From the NCBI GenBank assembly GCA_963170185.1, contig CAUJGS010000003.1:1-64000 (forward strand): 64,000 nucleotides of DNA, written 5' to 3'. The position numbers and the translations under genes are program-made. This stretch comes from Bdellovibrionota bacterium. Its GTDB lineage: Bacteria; Bdellovibrionota; Bdellovibrionia; Bdellovibrionales; JAMPXM01. Within the stretch, counting starts at the first letter, position 1, and the number at the start of each line of letters is the position of its first letter. The notes beneath the pieces were generated by a model. It did not search any database, had not been told where the DNA came from, and saw only the letters and a program-made list of their open reading frames with translations. Below are positions 24,679 to 32,669 of the stretch, piece by piece.

Positions 24679-25596
24679 CTACTTTTCCAGATCGGCAAGA
24701 TCGAGTTGAAGCAAGCGCACCTCGCGCTTGATTTTGCTAAGGTAAGCCGTGTCGATGGATTTGGTCAGAGGGTCATAAGTTTTATACTTTTTCAAGATGC
24801 CCTGGTAGGCGGACAGAAGCTCGCGTTTGCGCGGCAAGGAGAGTTCTTTTCCCGCCTGCAAAAGTGAGTCTCTTTCTTGTTCGACTCGAAAAACCACATA
24901 CTGCTCAACGGCAACTTCCAAATGCTTGCGATTGTGTTCTTGTGTGATGCCTTGGTCTGTCAACCATGCGTGAAACCCTGAGCTAGATTGACAGTCATTT
25001 GCGAATTTCACGCAAAGCTTGCGGTAGGCGGTCATCATTTGTTCAAGCTGTTCAGAAGCCGTTTTGATCTTTTCATCGGACCGAACCATGTACATGCCAT
25101 ATTTGATTGGCGGCACTAAGCTTTTTTGAACACCGAAGTAGGTAAAGTATGTTTCGCCGTCGGTCATGGGAACGGTCTCGGTTCCGGCGGTTTGTATTTT
25201 CACTTTATAGACGCTGTAGGGAATCAGTTTGGTCGTATCTAGTTCTGAGTTTGTGTTTGGCCTTTTTCCGATTTCGACTTGAACAGTAATAGTTCCCATG
25301 ACCGAGTCGGCTGTTGGGTTTTGAATATCGGTCACAAATGCTGACTCGGTCCGTCTTGTCGGTCGGTAGAATCCGCCAACTTCAAATTCCGTTGCAGAAG
25401 TGACGCTGAGAGCGTCGTTAGCAAATAGGTACCCACCTTCGAGATTGATCGGGTTAAACGATATGTAACGGGCGTTGACACCTGTTTTGCCGTCGTTCGG
25501 TCGGGCTAGAGCTGATTCCGCCATTGGTATGGTGGCAGCGGAAAGAAGGGTGAGAGTCAATACTGATTGAGTAAGTGCGAGAATTTGTTTTTTCAT
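24679..25596 (-). CDS. Exported protein of unknown function (DUF4423 operon, gene 3)
   Basis: A 305-residue protein with a signal peptide (MKKQILALTQSVLTLTLLSA, cleavage near ALA-RPN). The N-terminal half looks beta-rich (YISFNPINLEGGYLFAND, then TITVQVEIGKRP), the C-terminal third helical with heptad-like spacing (YLSKIKREVRLLQLDLADLEK). Two cysteines (LCVKFANDC) could pair. A good GAGGAG lies upstream. It is 27 nt downstream of the lipoprotein gene. Function unknown; co-expression with the HExxH lipoprotein suggests substrate or partner. Confidence 0.6.
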   Translation of the reverse strand: MKKQILALTQSVLTLTLLSAATIPMAESALARPNDGKTGVNARYISFNPINLEGGYLFANDALSVTSATEFEVGGFYRPTRRTESAFVTDIQNPTADSVMGTITVQVEIGKRPNTNSELDTTKLIPYSVYKVKIQTAGTETVPMTDGETYFTYFGVQKSLVPPIKYGMYMVRSDEKIKTASEQLEQMMTAYRKLCVKFANDCQSSSGFHAWLTDQGITQEHNRKHLEVAVEQYVVFRVEQERDSLLQAGKELSLPRKRELLSAYQGILKKYKTYDPLTKSIDTAYLSKIKREVRLLQLDLADLEK

Positions 25597-25623
25597 AAAA
25601 GCTCCTCGAAAAGAATTCCGTTT

Positions 25624-26982
25624 TTACTTCGAACACTTTGGCGTCTCGCCGACGCCGAGTTGGTAGTAGGCCTCTTTGATTTTGCTAGGTAACATTCCGC
25701 TTTCTAGTCCGCGATCGAGTGTCGTCTCGTCCGTTGTGCCACAGGCGCGGTTTCCGAATCGAATCAAGGACTGAACTGTTGAAGTATCAAATTGAAGGCC
25801 AACCGCACCTAGGGATGTATCTACGTAGATGGCTCCTTCGATCTCGCCGGATGATGTTTCCCAATATGATTTCACGACTCCGATTTCCTTGGCCTGATCT
25901 CTTCGAATGACGAATGTGGCCTTGATCGTGGCGGCTGGATTTGCGACTTCATTTAGTTTCAGGCCGCCAGCTTGGGATTTTTCTAGCAATCGTTTGTATG
26001 ACTCGCTGGTGGAATATCCGGTAGGAGCCGCCGAAATCATTTTACCAAAGTCGTCTTGGAGATAGATCGACTCAACCCTCTCGGTTTCTAGGACTTCGAT
26101 TATCAGTGTTGTGAGCTGACCTTTGGTTGATGCCTTCAACGCGCGTACGGGCTCTTGGAAGCATGGCATCGAGGCGTTCTGATCGCGGTCGAGATAGACC
26201 CAAACGTCAGAGTGTATGACATTTCCAAGATAGCTGACGAGTTTTCGGTATTTGGGAATCTTAGAATCGTAACAAATACGTCTTGCATCAGCCGGTAGTG
26301 GCCAACCGAATGGCAGTTTCTTTTTTTCCGGTTCGCTGACTTCGGGGGAGACCAGATGAAAGAGGGATTCGCCTTCAATTTGATACGCTTCGTTGGTCAT
26401 GAAGCGTGTGACGGCGGCTGCTAGTGAGTGGTCCTGATCGCGATGTCCATAGAAGTGCGAAAGTTCGTGCACGGTGAGACCGACAAGATCAGCGTCCGGA
26501 ATACTGGGGCCGCGCTCTGTCGCGATTTTGACCGGATCAAAGCAAACTACGAACTCGCTTGAATTCTTCGCGTTCATCACGGCGGTCGCCGAGCGTTTTT
26601 TCCCGTCGAAAGAGTCGATGCATTCGGATTGAGCCAAGAATTGAACTTTGGTTTGCAGATCGTTGATGGCGCCCCGGGCCACCATATCGAGAATCGTCGC
26701 GCGATGGCGACTTTCTGGCATTTTCTTCGCGCGACTTAAAAATGCGGAAGTCATTGAGCGGACACTGACGGCCGATGAGTTTTCAAATGCCATCCGGACC
26801 TTATTCGACAAATTCTGAATCTCAAGAGTGAGAACGGCTTTGCGAATGGATTCGATATCGCCGCCGCCGCGCTCTTGTCCGCTGGGACGAATAGCAGTGG
26901 GCGAGGATGATGGGATTGTGCTGGCGGGGTTCGAGCATCCAGCAAGAACCAGTAGTACGGCGATCGGTGTAGCGAGTTTCAT
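25624..26982 (-). CDS. Lipoprotein with HExxHxxGH zinc-site motif (putative metallopeptidase)
   Basis: A 452-residue lipoprotein: lipobox LVLAGC with Cys16 as the acylation site. At about residue 193 it has HELSHFYGH, matching the HExxHxxGH zinc-binding pattern of metzincin-like peptidases (three His ligands and the catalytic Glu). The later domain (about 230-450) is unknown. The ATG at 26982 overlaps the end of the DUF4423 regulator gene by 4 bp, so the regulator and the putative protease are co-expressed. Substrate unknown; catalytic activity is inferred only from the motif. Confidence 0.68.
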   Translation of the reverse strand: MKLATPIAVLLVLAGCSNPASTIPSSSPTAIRPSGQERGGGDIESIRKAVLTLEIQNLSNKVRMAFENSSAVSVRSMTSAFLSRAKKMPESRHRATILDMVARGAINDLQTKVQFLAQSECIDSFDGKKRSATAVMNAKNSSEFVVCFDPVKIATERGPSIPDADLVGLTVHELSHFYGHRDQDHSLAAAVTRFMTNEAYQIEGESLFHLVSPEVSEPEKKKLPFGWPLPADARRICYDSKIPKYRKLVSYLGNVIHSDVWVYLDRDQNASMPCFQEPVRALKASTKGQLTTLIIEVLETERVESIYLQDDFGKMISAAPTGYSTSESYKRLLEKSQAGGLKLNEVANPAATIKATFVIRRDQAKEIGVVKSYWETSSGEIEGAIYVDTSLGAVGLQFDTSTVQSLIRFGNRACGTTDETTLDRGLESGMLPSKIKEAYYQLGVGETPKCSK

Positions 26983-27794
26983 TGTTCTTCCTCCATGTTA
27001 TTGGATAGTGGGAATAAAGAGATTTGTAGGCAGTAAACTTGATTGGCGTTTGCGCTTTGTCGTTGGGCGAAAGTCATCATTTTGCGTCTAAAACTTTTTA
27101 TGACCTCTTTGATTTCGGGAAGATCTTCCGTGTCGACCGTCATGGTCATCGAAGAGTGATCTCGTTCTTCGATCGAAATTTCGTCCAGAGCCTCAGCCGA
27201 TTTCACGAGAAGCTCTTTTTGGTGAAGTCTTCGAGCCACGGAAGTTTGATTGGGGTCCAAAATCGTCGAGGTGTTGCGAGCAACTGGTCGCCACGTCCCG
27301 TTCTCGATGCGTACAATTTGGCCGGCGCGTTCGAGAAGCTGCAGGCTGGTCATGACCTCGCCCGGCGAAAGTTTGAGGCGCGAGGCTATTTTTCGCACGC
27401 CGTGTGCGTTTTCGGAAGTTTTTGGAAGTTGCAGGTATTCGAGAATCGCATCGTGTTTCCAGCTTGCGATGAGGTCGAATTCTTCGTCCGCCATTCTGAG
27501 AAGTGTTTTACGAGAAGCGGAGATGGTTTTCCCGGAATTCGCAACGAATGTTGAGCACTCAGAGGGTGTTAGGCCGAGTGCTGTGCCGATGCGTTCGATG
27601 GATTTGGCGGTTAAGGGGCGGCGACCAGCCATGATCGCCGATAGAGTGGCGTGATAGACACCGAGGGATTTGGCGAAGGCGCGAAGCGAGTACCGAGGGT
27701 TGGCCTTGGTTCGTCGGGCAAACTCTCGCTGGAGTATGCGATGGAAGTCTGTGCCTTCGCGAGATTGGTTTTTGAGGTCTGTGAGTTCAGCCAT
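26979..27794 (-). CDS. TIGR02147/DUF4423-type HTH regulator
   Basis: About 271 residues from ATG 27794 (a longer start at 27845 would lie inside a palindrome, see below). N-terminal Cro/C1-like HTH with the family pattern NPRYSLRAFAKSLGVYHATLSAIMAGRRPL (read as separate halves NPRYSLRAFAKSLG and HATLSAIMAGRRPL), then a winged-helix-like middle (RLKLSPGEVMTSLQLLERAG) and the C-terminal region ending EEVIKSFRRKMM-type helix, typical of TIGR02147 proteins, known mainly from Bdellovibrio and Fibrobacter. It heads the operon of exported unknowns and probably regulates it. Confidence 0.8.
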   Translation of the reverse strand: MAELTDLKNQSREGTDFHRILQREFARRTKANPRYSLRAFAKSLGVYHATLSAIMAGRRPLTAKSIERIGTALGLTPSECSTFVANSGKTISASRKTLLRMADEEFDLIASWKHDAILEYLQLPKTSENAHGVRKIASRLKLSPGEVMTSLQLLERAGQIVRIENGTWRPVARNTSTILDPNQTSVARRLHQKELLVKSAEALDEISIEERDHSSMTMTVDTEDLPEIKEVIKSFRRKMMTFAQRQSANANQVYCLQISLFPLSNNMEEEQ

Positions 27795-27837
27795 GGACGG
27801 GGTTTTAAGGTCATTTGATGGGGCTTGCCACATAAAA

Positions 27838-27854
27838 TGCGCCATAGTGGCGCA
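27838..27854. promoter_or_regulatory. Palindromic operator candidate upstream of the DUF4423 regulator
   Basis: TGCGCCA-TAG-TGGCGCA is a perfect 7-bp-arm inverted repeat 44 nt upstream of the regulator start chosen here. Its position near the promoter of the regulator operon fits autoregulation. A HTH dimer of the regulator would be the obvious binder; not demonstrated. Confidence 0.45.
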
Positions 27855-27965
27855 AAACGCTTACAAACCGGTGCACTCCTGGCGTCGTGTCTTTGCGCCG
27901 GTGAAAGTTTACATGGCAAAAAAGGGGGGTGTTTAACGGCACCGAAGCTTGAGAGCGTCGCCAAA

Positions 27966-27994
27966 TTGACAGAACCGATACCAGGACCTATCCT
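27966..27994 (+). promoter_or_regulatory. Consensus sigma70 promoter giving a leaderless yceD mRNA
   Basis: TTGACA (27966-27971) and TATCCT (27989-27994) are separated by 17 bp. Only 8 nt separate the -10 from the ATG of yceD at 28003, so transcription would start at or within two nucleotides of the start codon. No ribosome site exists between them, consistent with a leaderless message. Confidence 0.7.
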
Positions 27995-28002
27995 ACGCCG
28001 CT

Positions 28003-28575
28003 ATGAAAATTCGTCTCGCAGAAATCCCAGAAGATGGTCGTCAGTTTACATTCACCCGTGAGTCGGGAGAGCTGAACACGGCTCTGAAGGACCTTCTGCC
28101 GGCTGTGCCTTACAAGGTCGATTTGACGATTCGTCCTCTTGGCAATGCCTACGAGATGGAGGGCAAGGTTGTGACGTCGCTAAGTGAGCTCTGCTCGCTT
28201 TGTGGATGGGATCTCAATCTCCCGCTGAATCGCACCTTCCGTGAGGTTTTGGTGGAAGAGGAAGAGACGGATCGTGAAACGCATCACGTTCACGGCAACC
28301 AATCGGTCGACTTCCTCTCCGAGGGCTCGTCGTCGACTTACAAAGACGGCGTGTTTGACGCTGGGGAGTTCGTCCACGAACTCGTCGCGATTTCGGAGCC
28401 GATGTATCCTTCTTGCGGCGATCCCGACTGTGAGCATTTAGAAGAGGCCAACGCCAAGCGGGCCGAGCTTGAGGCTGAGTTCAACAAAGCCGATGTCGAT
28501 GAAAAGACCAATCCGTTTGCCAAGCTCGCTGGCCTTAAAGTCGAAGACACAAAATCCACGAACAAAAAACACTAG
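28003..28575 (+). CDS. yceD: YceD/DUF177 family protein (23S rRNA accumulation)
   Basis: A 190-residue DUF177 protein. The conserved core with paired cysteines is present: LSELCSLCGWDLNLPLNRTF, a CxxC metal-binding site, and a downstream Cys pair PSCGDPDCEH. The acidic middle (VEEEETDRE) and segment VFDAGEFVHELVAISEPMYP are typical. In E. coli and plants the family is needed for 23S rRNA accumulation or processing. Nearly all bacteria place rpmF (ribosomal protein L32) directly after yceD; here it is absent. The C-terminal tail (KLAGLKVEDTKSTNKKH) is longer than usual. Confidence 0.88.
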   Translation: MKIRLAEIPEDGRQFTFTRESGELNTALKDLLPAVPYKVDLTIRPLGNAYEMEGKVVTSLSELCSLCGWDLNLPLNRTFREVLVEEEETDRETHHVHGNQSVDFLSEGSSSTYKDGVFDAGEFVHELVAISEPMYPSCGDPDCEHLEEANAKRAELEAEFNKADVDEKTNPFAKLAGLKVEDTKSTNKKH

Positions 28576-28677
28576 GCCGCAGCGACGCCCCAAATCTTTT
28601 CGCGCCCCTGCGCGAAAAGCAGCACGCTGGCGGGCCCTCCTGTGGAGGGTGCCTGCGCGGAGGCCGCAGCGACGCCC
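28574..28677. repeat. Convergent intergenic region with a 17-bp direct repeat and two hairpins
   Basis: AGGCCGCAGCGACGCCC occurs at 28574-28590 and again at 28661-28677. Between the copies are two hairpins: CTTTTCGCG-CCCCTG-CGCGAAAAG (28596-28619) and CCCTCC-TGT-GGAGGG. A short tandem GACGCCCTAA(T) follows. The region separates the convergent ends of yceD and the GspG-like gene; the first hairpin may terminate in both directions. Confidence 0.65.
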
Positions 28678-28687
28678 TAATGACGCC

Positions 28688-29089
28688 CTAAAAGGTTAGC
28701 GAGTCGAGCGGGTAGACGCCTTGAATGTCGTCTTGGTTGTTATAGACCCCGTCGGGACCGGCGCTTGTCACCACCAGCTGGCGCTTTTGTTTGTCATAAC
28801 GAAGCGTGTAGGCCTTGCCCCATTGATCCAAAGAGGTGTCGCGTTGGATATTGTTTCGCGTGCGCATGTTCTTTCTTAGGTACTCGGCAAAACCCTCGGG
28901 TTTCGGCTGCGAGCCGTCGAGCGTGTCGAGGTAAACCATCTTAGAGATGTCGGAGATTTCGTGTTGGGTGGCCATCACTTTGGTGGCTTCCATGACCTTT
29001 GCGATCTGCGCTTTTAAGTTCGGACTTGAAGCGGCGGCGCCGCCGGCGACGGTGATCATCGGAATTATCTTGGCGATCGCGTCGATCAT
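28688..29089 (-). CDS. GspG/pseudopilin-like small membrane protein
   Basis: A 133-residue protein with one N-terminal hydrophobic segment (IAKIIPMITVAGGAAA) and a C-terminal part that matches the globular domain of type II secretion pseudopilin GspG: DQWGKAYTLRYD followed by TSAGPDGVYNNQDDI, the calcium-binding loop pattern. No prepilin-peptidase cleavage motif (G-F-T-L-x-E) is present, so it is probably a derived, non-pilus relative. It overlaps the upstream cNMP-domain gene by 4 bp and is probably its partner. Function unknown. Confidence 0.6.
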   Translation of the reverse strand: MIDAIAKIIPMITVAGGAAASSPNLKAQIAKVMEATKVMATQHEISDISKMVYLDTLDGSQPKPEGFAEYLRKNMRTRNNIQRDTSLDQWGKAYTLRYDKQKRQLVVTSAGPDGVYNNQDDIQGVYPLDSLTF

Positions 29090-31197
29090 GACTGGCTCCC
29101 TGCAAGACGAGTTTCGGAGACGGTTTCAAGGTAAAGAGCGATGGAGGCGTGTCGCGACAAGACGCTCCAAAACTGATTGGCGGAGAGTTTGAGAAGGCGA
29201 CATGGCTCTTTGGTCATGACGCTCGCAGTGCGAGGCGTATTCATGATGAGCGCCATTTCGCCAAAGAAGTCGCCTTGACCAAGCTCCGCCAAGATTCGGC
29301 CGCTGGCGATGACGTCGACTTTGCCTCGAATCAAGAGATAAAAATCTTTGTCCGTGCGACCTTGCTCGACGACCTGTCGCCCTGGTGGAACTGTGAGAAC
29401 ATGGCCTTCGTTAAAAAAGAGACTCACGACCTCTTTCGGAGCCTCGCGAAAGAGTTCGCTAGAGGCGATGTATTGACCCAGCATCAGGCGATCCAAAAAG
29501 GCATCGGCGTCGGCGCGAAGCGTTTGGTGTTGCAGGAGGTCCTCGACAACTTTTCTGGGAATCGCGAGCACGCGGCACTCTGTCAGAGTCACGACGTCGG
29601 CCGATCTCGGGGTATTGGCAAGCAGAGTGTTTTCACCAAACACGGTCGGAGCACTGAGGCGGGTGACTTCTTGCACGGCACCGGTGGGTTGGCGCTTTTG
29701 AACAAGCACTTCGCCCTCGAGGAGAACAAAAAGCTCATCGCTAAAGGTCTCTTGCACGATCACGTGGGTTTTCGGTCCGACTTTGCGCAGGCTTGACTGC
29801 TGAACAAGAAAGAGAAGTGTATCGCGGCCGACACCTTGAAACAGAGGAATGCCGAGAAGAAAGTCGACCAATGCATCGGCGTTCGGAATTTTTTCGGCCT
29901 TGGTGCGAGTTTTGGATTTTTGCACCAGCCACTTGGTCTTCAGTGGATGAAGGACATTGCTGCCGATCATGCGTATCAAGTCGTAGACAAGGTAAAGGAA
30001 GCTCATCAGAAGTGAAATGCCGAGAATCACGCATGCCAACCACTCGGCGAAAACGCCGGAGGTCCAAGCCTCCGTGAAACTTGCGAGAATTTGCACGTCG
30101 TTTTTTGTGATCAACATAAGCAGCAGGTTGTAGGCAAACATTGTCCAAGCAATCGCAAGCGTCGAATACGCTGTGTAGATTCCGGAGTCTGCCATCTTGT
30201 CTTTGTTTGTCAGCGAAAGCAGGCCGCGGTTTTTCAAGTAAGGCAAAAGCTCAATCGCCGAGCGTTGGTTATAGACGATGTTAAAGAAGCTTGAGAGATC
30301 GGACTTGCGAAACGGGTTGAGGTCGACCATCGCGAGGATGACGGAAACCCAGAAGAGGTCATCGACAAGCGACCAGCCCGGTGCCCAAGCCATTGCCCCA
30401 GCCGTGGCGGCGGCAAAGACAAAAAAGTACGAGGACGCGACGGCGACAAACGCCAGCGAGCCGATCGAGCGACCTCCGGCCATGTAGATCTTGTCGTCAT
30501 GACTTCGAAGTGCCAACGAGAAGAGATTCAGCTCCAAACGCACAGCGCTGCGTGTGCCGGTGAGGAGAATCGCAAGCAGAGTTTTAAGAAGCGTTTTGGC
30601 CGTGATCATAAGACTTGCGACGACGAAGAAGAAGATGAGGCCCTTGACGTAGCTTCCGCCAAGTCTCAGGAAGTCCGGCGGAACATCGATGAGATCAGCG
30701 AAAAAAACGCTCGCGAGAACTCCCAGTGTGACGAAGATCGAGCCGATGGCCGCGACCAAAAACGCGATCAGATTCGGGTTTGCGATATTTTTTGCTTTCC
30801 AAAGTTCGAAACCGAAGATGGGGCGCGTGAGCCAAATGGGTTCGCGTTCGAACATCTCGGCACGTGAGGCCGAATCCTCTGTCGCAAGGCTCTCGGCGCC
30901 TTCGAGGCAGCCTTGGGTTTGCAGCTTTTGAAGCGTGCTAAAGAACGACTTAAAAGGAACTCGCCCTTGCTGTCTGGCTAGAGTTTCTAGAATCTCTGGA
31001 ATCGTGCGGCTTCCATCAAGCAGTGGCAGCATTTCGGCCGCCGAATGTGGAAGCGACACTTGTCGCGATCCGTCAGCAAGCTCGAAGAGAAGTGGGGCTT
31101 CGGCTCGGGCGGATGTCATGGGGGCGAAGGCTTGCCCGTTTTTTAATCTGGGACGCGCGTGCTGGAGAGAGGCAGCGGTATTTGTCATATTGCTCAT
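29086..31197 (-). CDS. Membrane protein: PqqD-like domain, degenerate M50 core, two cyclic-nucleotide-binding domains
   Basis: A 703-residue protein. Residues about 35-100 resemble PqqD-type peptide-binding domains. About 140-400 is a multi-helix block that lines up with membrane M50 peptide metalloproteases: the site of HELGH reads KTLLK, the VSDAW-like segment reads SHDDKIYM, and NPLLRFDGYY reads NPFRKSDLSS, so metal ligands are lost except perhaps one Asp. Two cNMP-binding domains follow (about 445-550 and 575-690), each with a phosphate-binding cassette (FGENTLLANTPRSADVV; FGEMALIMNTPRTASVM). This looks like a pseudo-protease sensor. The gene is coupled to the GspG-like gene. Confidence 0.7.
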   Translation of the reverse strand: MSNMTNTAASLQHARPRLKNGQAFAPMTSARAEAPLLFELADGSRQVSLPHSAAEMLPLLDGSRTIPEILETLARQQGRVPFKSFFSTLQKLQTQGCLEGAESLATEDSASRAEMFEREPIWLTRPIFGFELWKAKNIANPNLIAFLVAAIGSIFVTLGVLASVFFADLIDVPPDFLRLGGSYVKGLIFFFVVASLMITAKTLLKTLLAILLTGTRSAVRLELNLFSLALRSHDDKIYMAGGRSIGSLAFVAVASSYFFVFAAATAGAMAWAPGWSLVDDLFWVSVILAMVDLNPFRKSDLSSFFNIVYNQRSAIELLPYLKNRGLLSLTNKDKMADSGIYTAYSTLAIAWTMFAYNLLLMLITKNDVQILASFTEAWTSGVFAEWLACVILGISLLMSFLYLVYDLIRMIGSNVLHPLKTKWLVQKSKTRTKAEKIPNADALVDFLLGIPLFQGVGRDTLLFLVQQSSLRKVGPKTHVIVQETFSDELFVLLEGEVLVQKRQPTGAVQEVTRLSAPTVFGENTLLANTPRSADVVTLTECRVLAIPRKVVEDLLQHQTLRADADAFLDRLMLGQYIASSELFREAPKEVVSLFFNEGHVLTVPPGRQVVEQGRTDKDFYLLIRGKVDVIASGRILAELGQGDFFGEMALIMNTPRTASVMTKEPCRLLKLSANQFWSVLSRHASIALYLETVSETRLAGSQS

Positions 31198-31297
31198 ATT
31201 CTACAGAGATGGCCTGGGCGCCGATCAAAGGAAAAGCGTCGTGGTGGTCTTAAAAAGCGAAGCTCATGGGGTTTGACCCGAGGAGTGTGGTTCGGGG

Positions 31298-31326
31298 TTG
31301 ACGTTCGTCGGCGGTCCCGGTGCAAT
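31298..31326 (+). promoter_or_regulatory. Promoter of the PilZ-like gene, probably leaderless
   Basis: TTGACG (31298-31303) and TGCAAT (31321-31326) are spaced by 17 bp, and the ATG at 31333 follows after only 6 nt. Transcription would therefore start at the start codon. No Shine-Dalgarno sequence precedes this ATG. Confidence 0.55.
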
Positions 31327-31332
31327 CGAGTC

Positions 31333-32160
31333 ATGTCGAATTTCTTCTCCGCAATCAAAGAAACGTTGGGCCGTGTTTTTGGCGCAGCTTCGATGCCCGC
31401 CTCTGGAAATCAGAGTGGAGCCGACGCTGGACTTAAGGCTGGGGGACTGGCGCATGGTGCTGAGCCTCGTCGTTACAAGCGGGCAATTCTTTTGGTGGGA
31501 ACTCAGACGACGCTTCATTCGCAGCTGGCCTCGGCGATGGCCAGCTATCGAGGTAAGACGTTTCCGGTTGTCGACCTAAGTCACACAGGGCTTGCGATGC
31601 TTCGCGAAGAGATTGCGGATCACGAGCTTCCAGATGTGACGAAGTCCGAACCGATGGCACTCACGCTAGGCTTGCTTCCGGCCTTCCATGTTCAGGTGAA
31701 GCTTGTTCGCCACTCTGAGCGGATCATGGCCTTTGAGTTCGCAAGTGTGCCGACGGAAGGTCGCATGGCGATCGACAAGTTTCTTGATCCGAAGATGATC
31801 GGCCTTAACATGCGTCCGGTGGATCGGGCGTTTTTCTCGCCTGGCGAGACTTTTTCGATCTGGTTTTGTGGGCCGCGCGACACGAATTTTTTCCTTTGGC
31901 TAAGCGGCTCACGGGTTGAGCGCGCCATCATTCAGCTTGGCGAAGAGACTTTTGCGCTATTTCCTTCGAGTGTTTCCGGTGTGCGTTTCGTTCGCCAGAC
32001 GAGCGATGGCGGCACGGCCGAGACGGATGCGGCGGTTTTGCGTAAATCGGTGCATTTTGCTCTCGATGTCGCACTTCAGATTCATGATGGCGGCGAAGCG
32101 GTTAAGGGGCTTATCAAGCTCCTGACGGAAGCGGCCGACACGCTCCCTCAAGAAAACTGA
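31333..32160 (+). CDS. PilZ-like domain protein (candidate c-di-GMP effector)
   Basis: About 275 residues from ATG 31333, chosen because a promoter ends 6 nt upstream and longer frames (to 31159) have no site. Residues about 45-150 resemble a PilZ domain: RxxxR in RRYKR, and about 30 residues later DxSxxG in DLSHTG, both c-di-GMP contact motifs, then a beta strand with HVQVKLVRHSERIMAFEFA. The C-terminal half (about 160-270) is unknown, with FSPGETFSIWFCGPRDTNFF. Likely a cytoplasmic c-di-GMP-binding adaptor. The divergent neighbour has cNMP-binding domains. Confidence 0.62.
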   Translation: MSNFFSAIKETLGRVFGAASMPASGNQSGADAGLKAGGLAHGAEPRRYKRAILLVGTQTTLHSQLASAMASYRGKTFPVVDLSHTGLAMLREEIADHELPDVTKSEPMALTLGLLPAFHVQVKLVRHSERIMAFEFASVPTEGRMAIDKFLDPKMIGLNMRPVDRAFFSPGETFSIWFCGPRDTNFFLWLSGSRVERAIIQLGEETFALFPSSVSGVRFVRQTSDGGTAETDAAVLRKSVHFALDVALQIHDGGEAVKGLIKLLTEAADTLPQEN

Positions 32161-32167
32161 GGGCTTC

Positions 32168-32602
32168 ATGGCGACCGCTTTTTACGAGCTTCGCTACCGT
32201 GCGCAGTTTTTCGATACCGACGCCATGGGAGTTGTCCATCATTCCAACTATGTTCGGATCATGGAGATGGCCCGCGTGGCCTGGCTTCGTGAGATGGGTG
32301 TCATGCAGCTCCATATTCCTCACGGACCGATGGTGCTTGGCGTAACGAATCTCAGAGTCGAATATCGCCGACCCGTGCGATTTGATGACGAGATGCATGT
32401 GCGTGTGCAGGGGCGGCTTGAAGGAACGGTTTTTCGCACGCAGTACGCGATTTGGAGTCCTAGATTGAGCGAATATGTGGCACTTGGCTGGGTGGACCTG
32501 GTTTTGATGAAGGCCGACTCGCTTCAGCCGACCCGGTTTCCGCTAGAAATGCGAGCCGAGCTTCGTGAACTCCCTTGGTCAGATCGTTGGCCCGAATTGT
32601 AG
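32168..32602 (+). CDS. YbgC-like acyl-CoA thioesterase (hotdog fold)
   Basis: A 144-residue 4-hydroxybenzoyl-CoA-thioesterase-type protein with the family active-site segment FDTDAMGVVHHSNYVRIMEMAR (read in halves; the Asp in FDTDAMG is catalytic) and MVLGVTNLRVEYRRPVRFDD. YbgC members hydrolyse acyl-CoA and often neighbour tol-pal genes, not seen here. Normal length (about 135-145). Starts 8 nt after the PilZ-like gene and may be co-transcribed. Confidence 0.85.
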   Translation: MATAFYELRYRAQFFDTDAMGVVHHSNYVRIMEMARVAWLREMGVMQLHIPHGPMVLGVTNLRVEYRRPVRFDDEMHVRVQGRLEGTVFRTQYAIWSPRLSEYVALGWVDLVLMKADSLQPTRFPLEMRAELRELPWSDRWPEL

Positions 32603-32669
32603 CTCGTGACCTTCCTTCGTGGTTTTGTTAGACGAATTCTCGACACAGTCTTAAGCCGAAGGAGCAGTC

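Noticed and set aside
27838-27854. ATG at 27845 as the start of the DUF4423 gene
   Set aside because: It lies within a perfect palindrome and has no ribosome site; the start at 27794 gives the usual family N-terminus, although not certain.
28469-28699. Basic 76-codon frame after yceD as a possible rpmF (L32)
   Set aside because: Its sequence lacks the L32 pattern (N-terminal basic PxxKxSxxRR and zinc cysteines) and most of it overlaps yceD in another frame and hairpin DNA.
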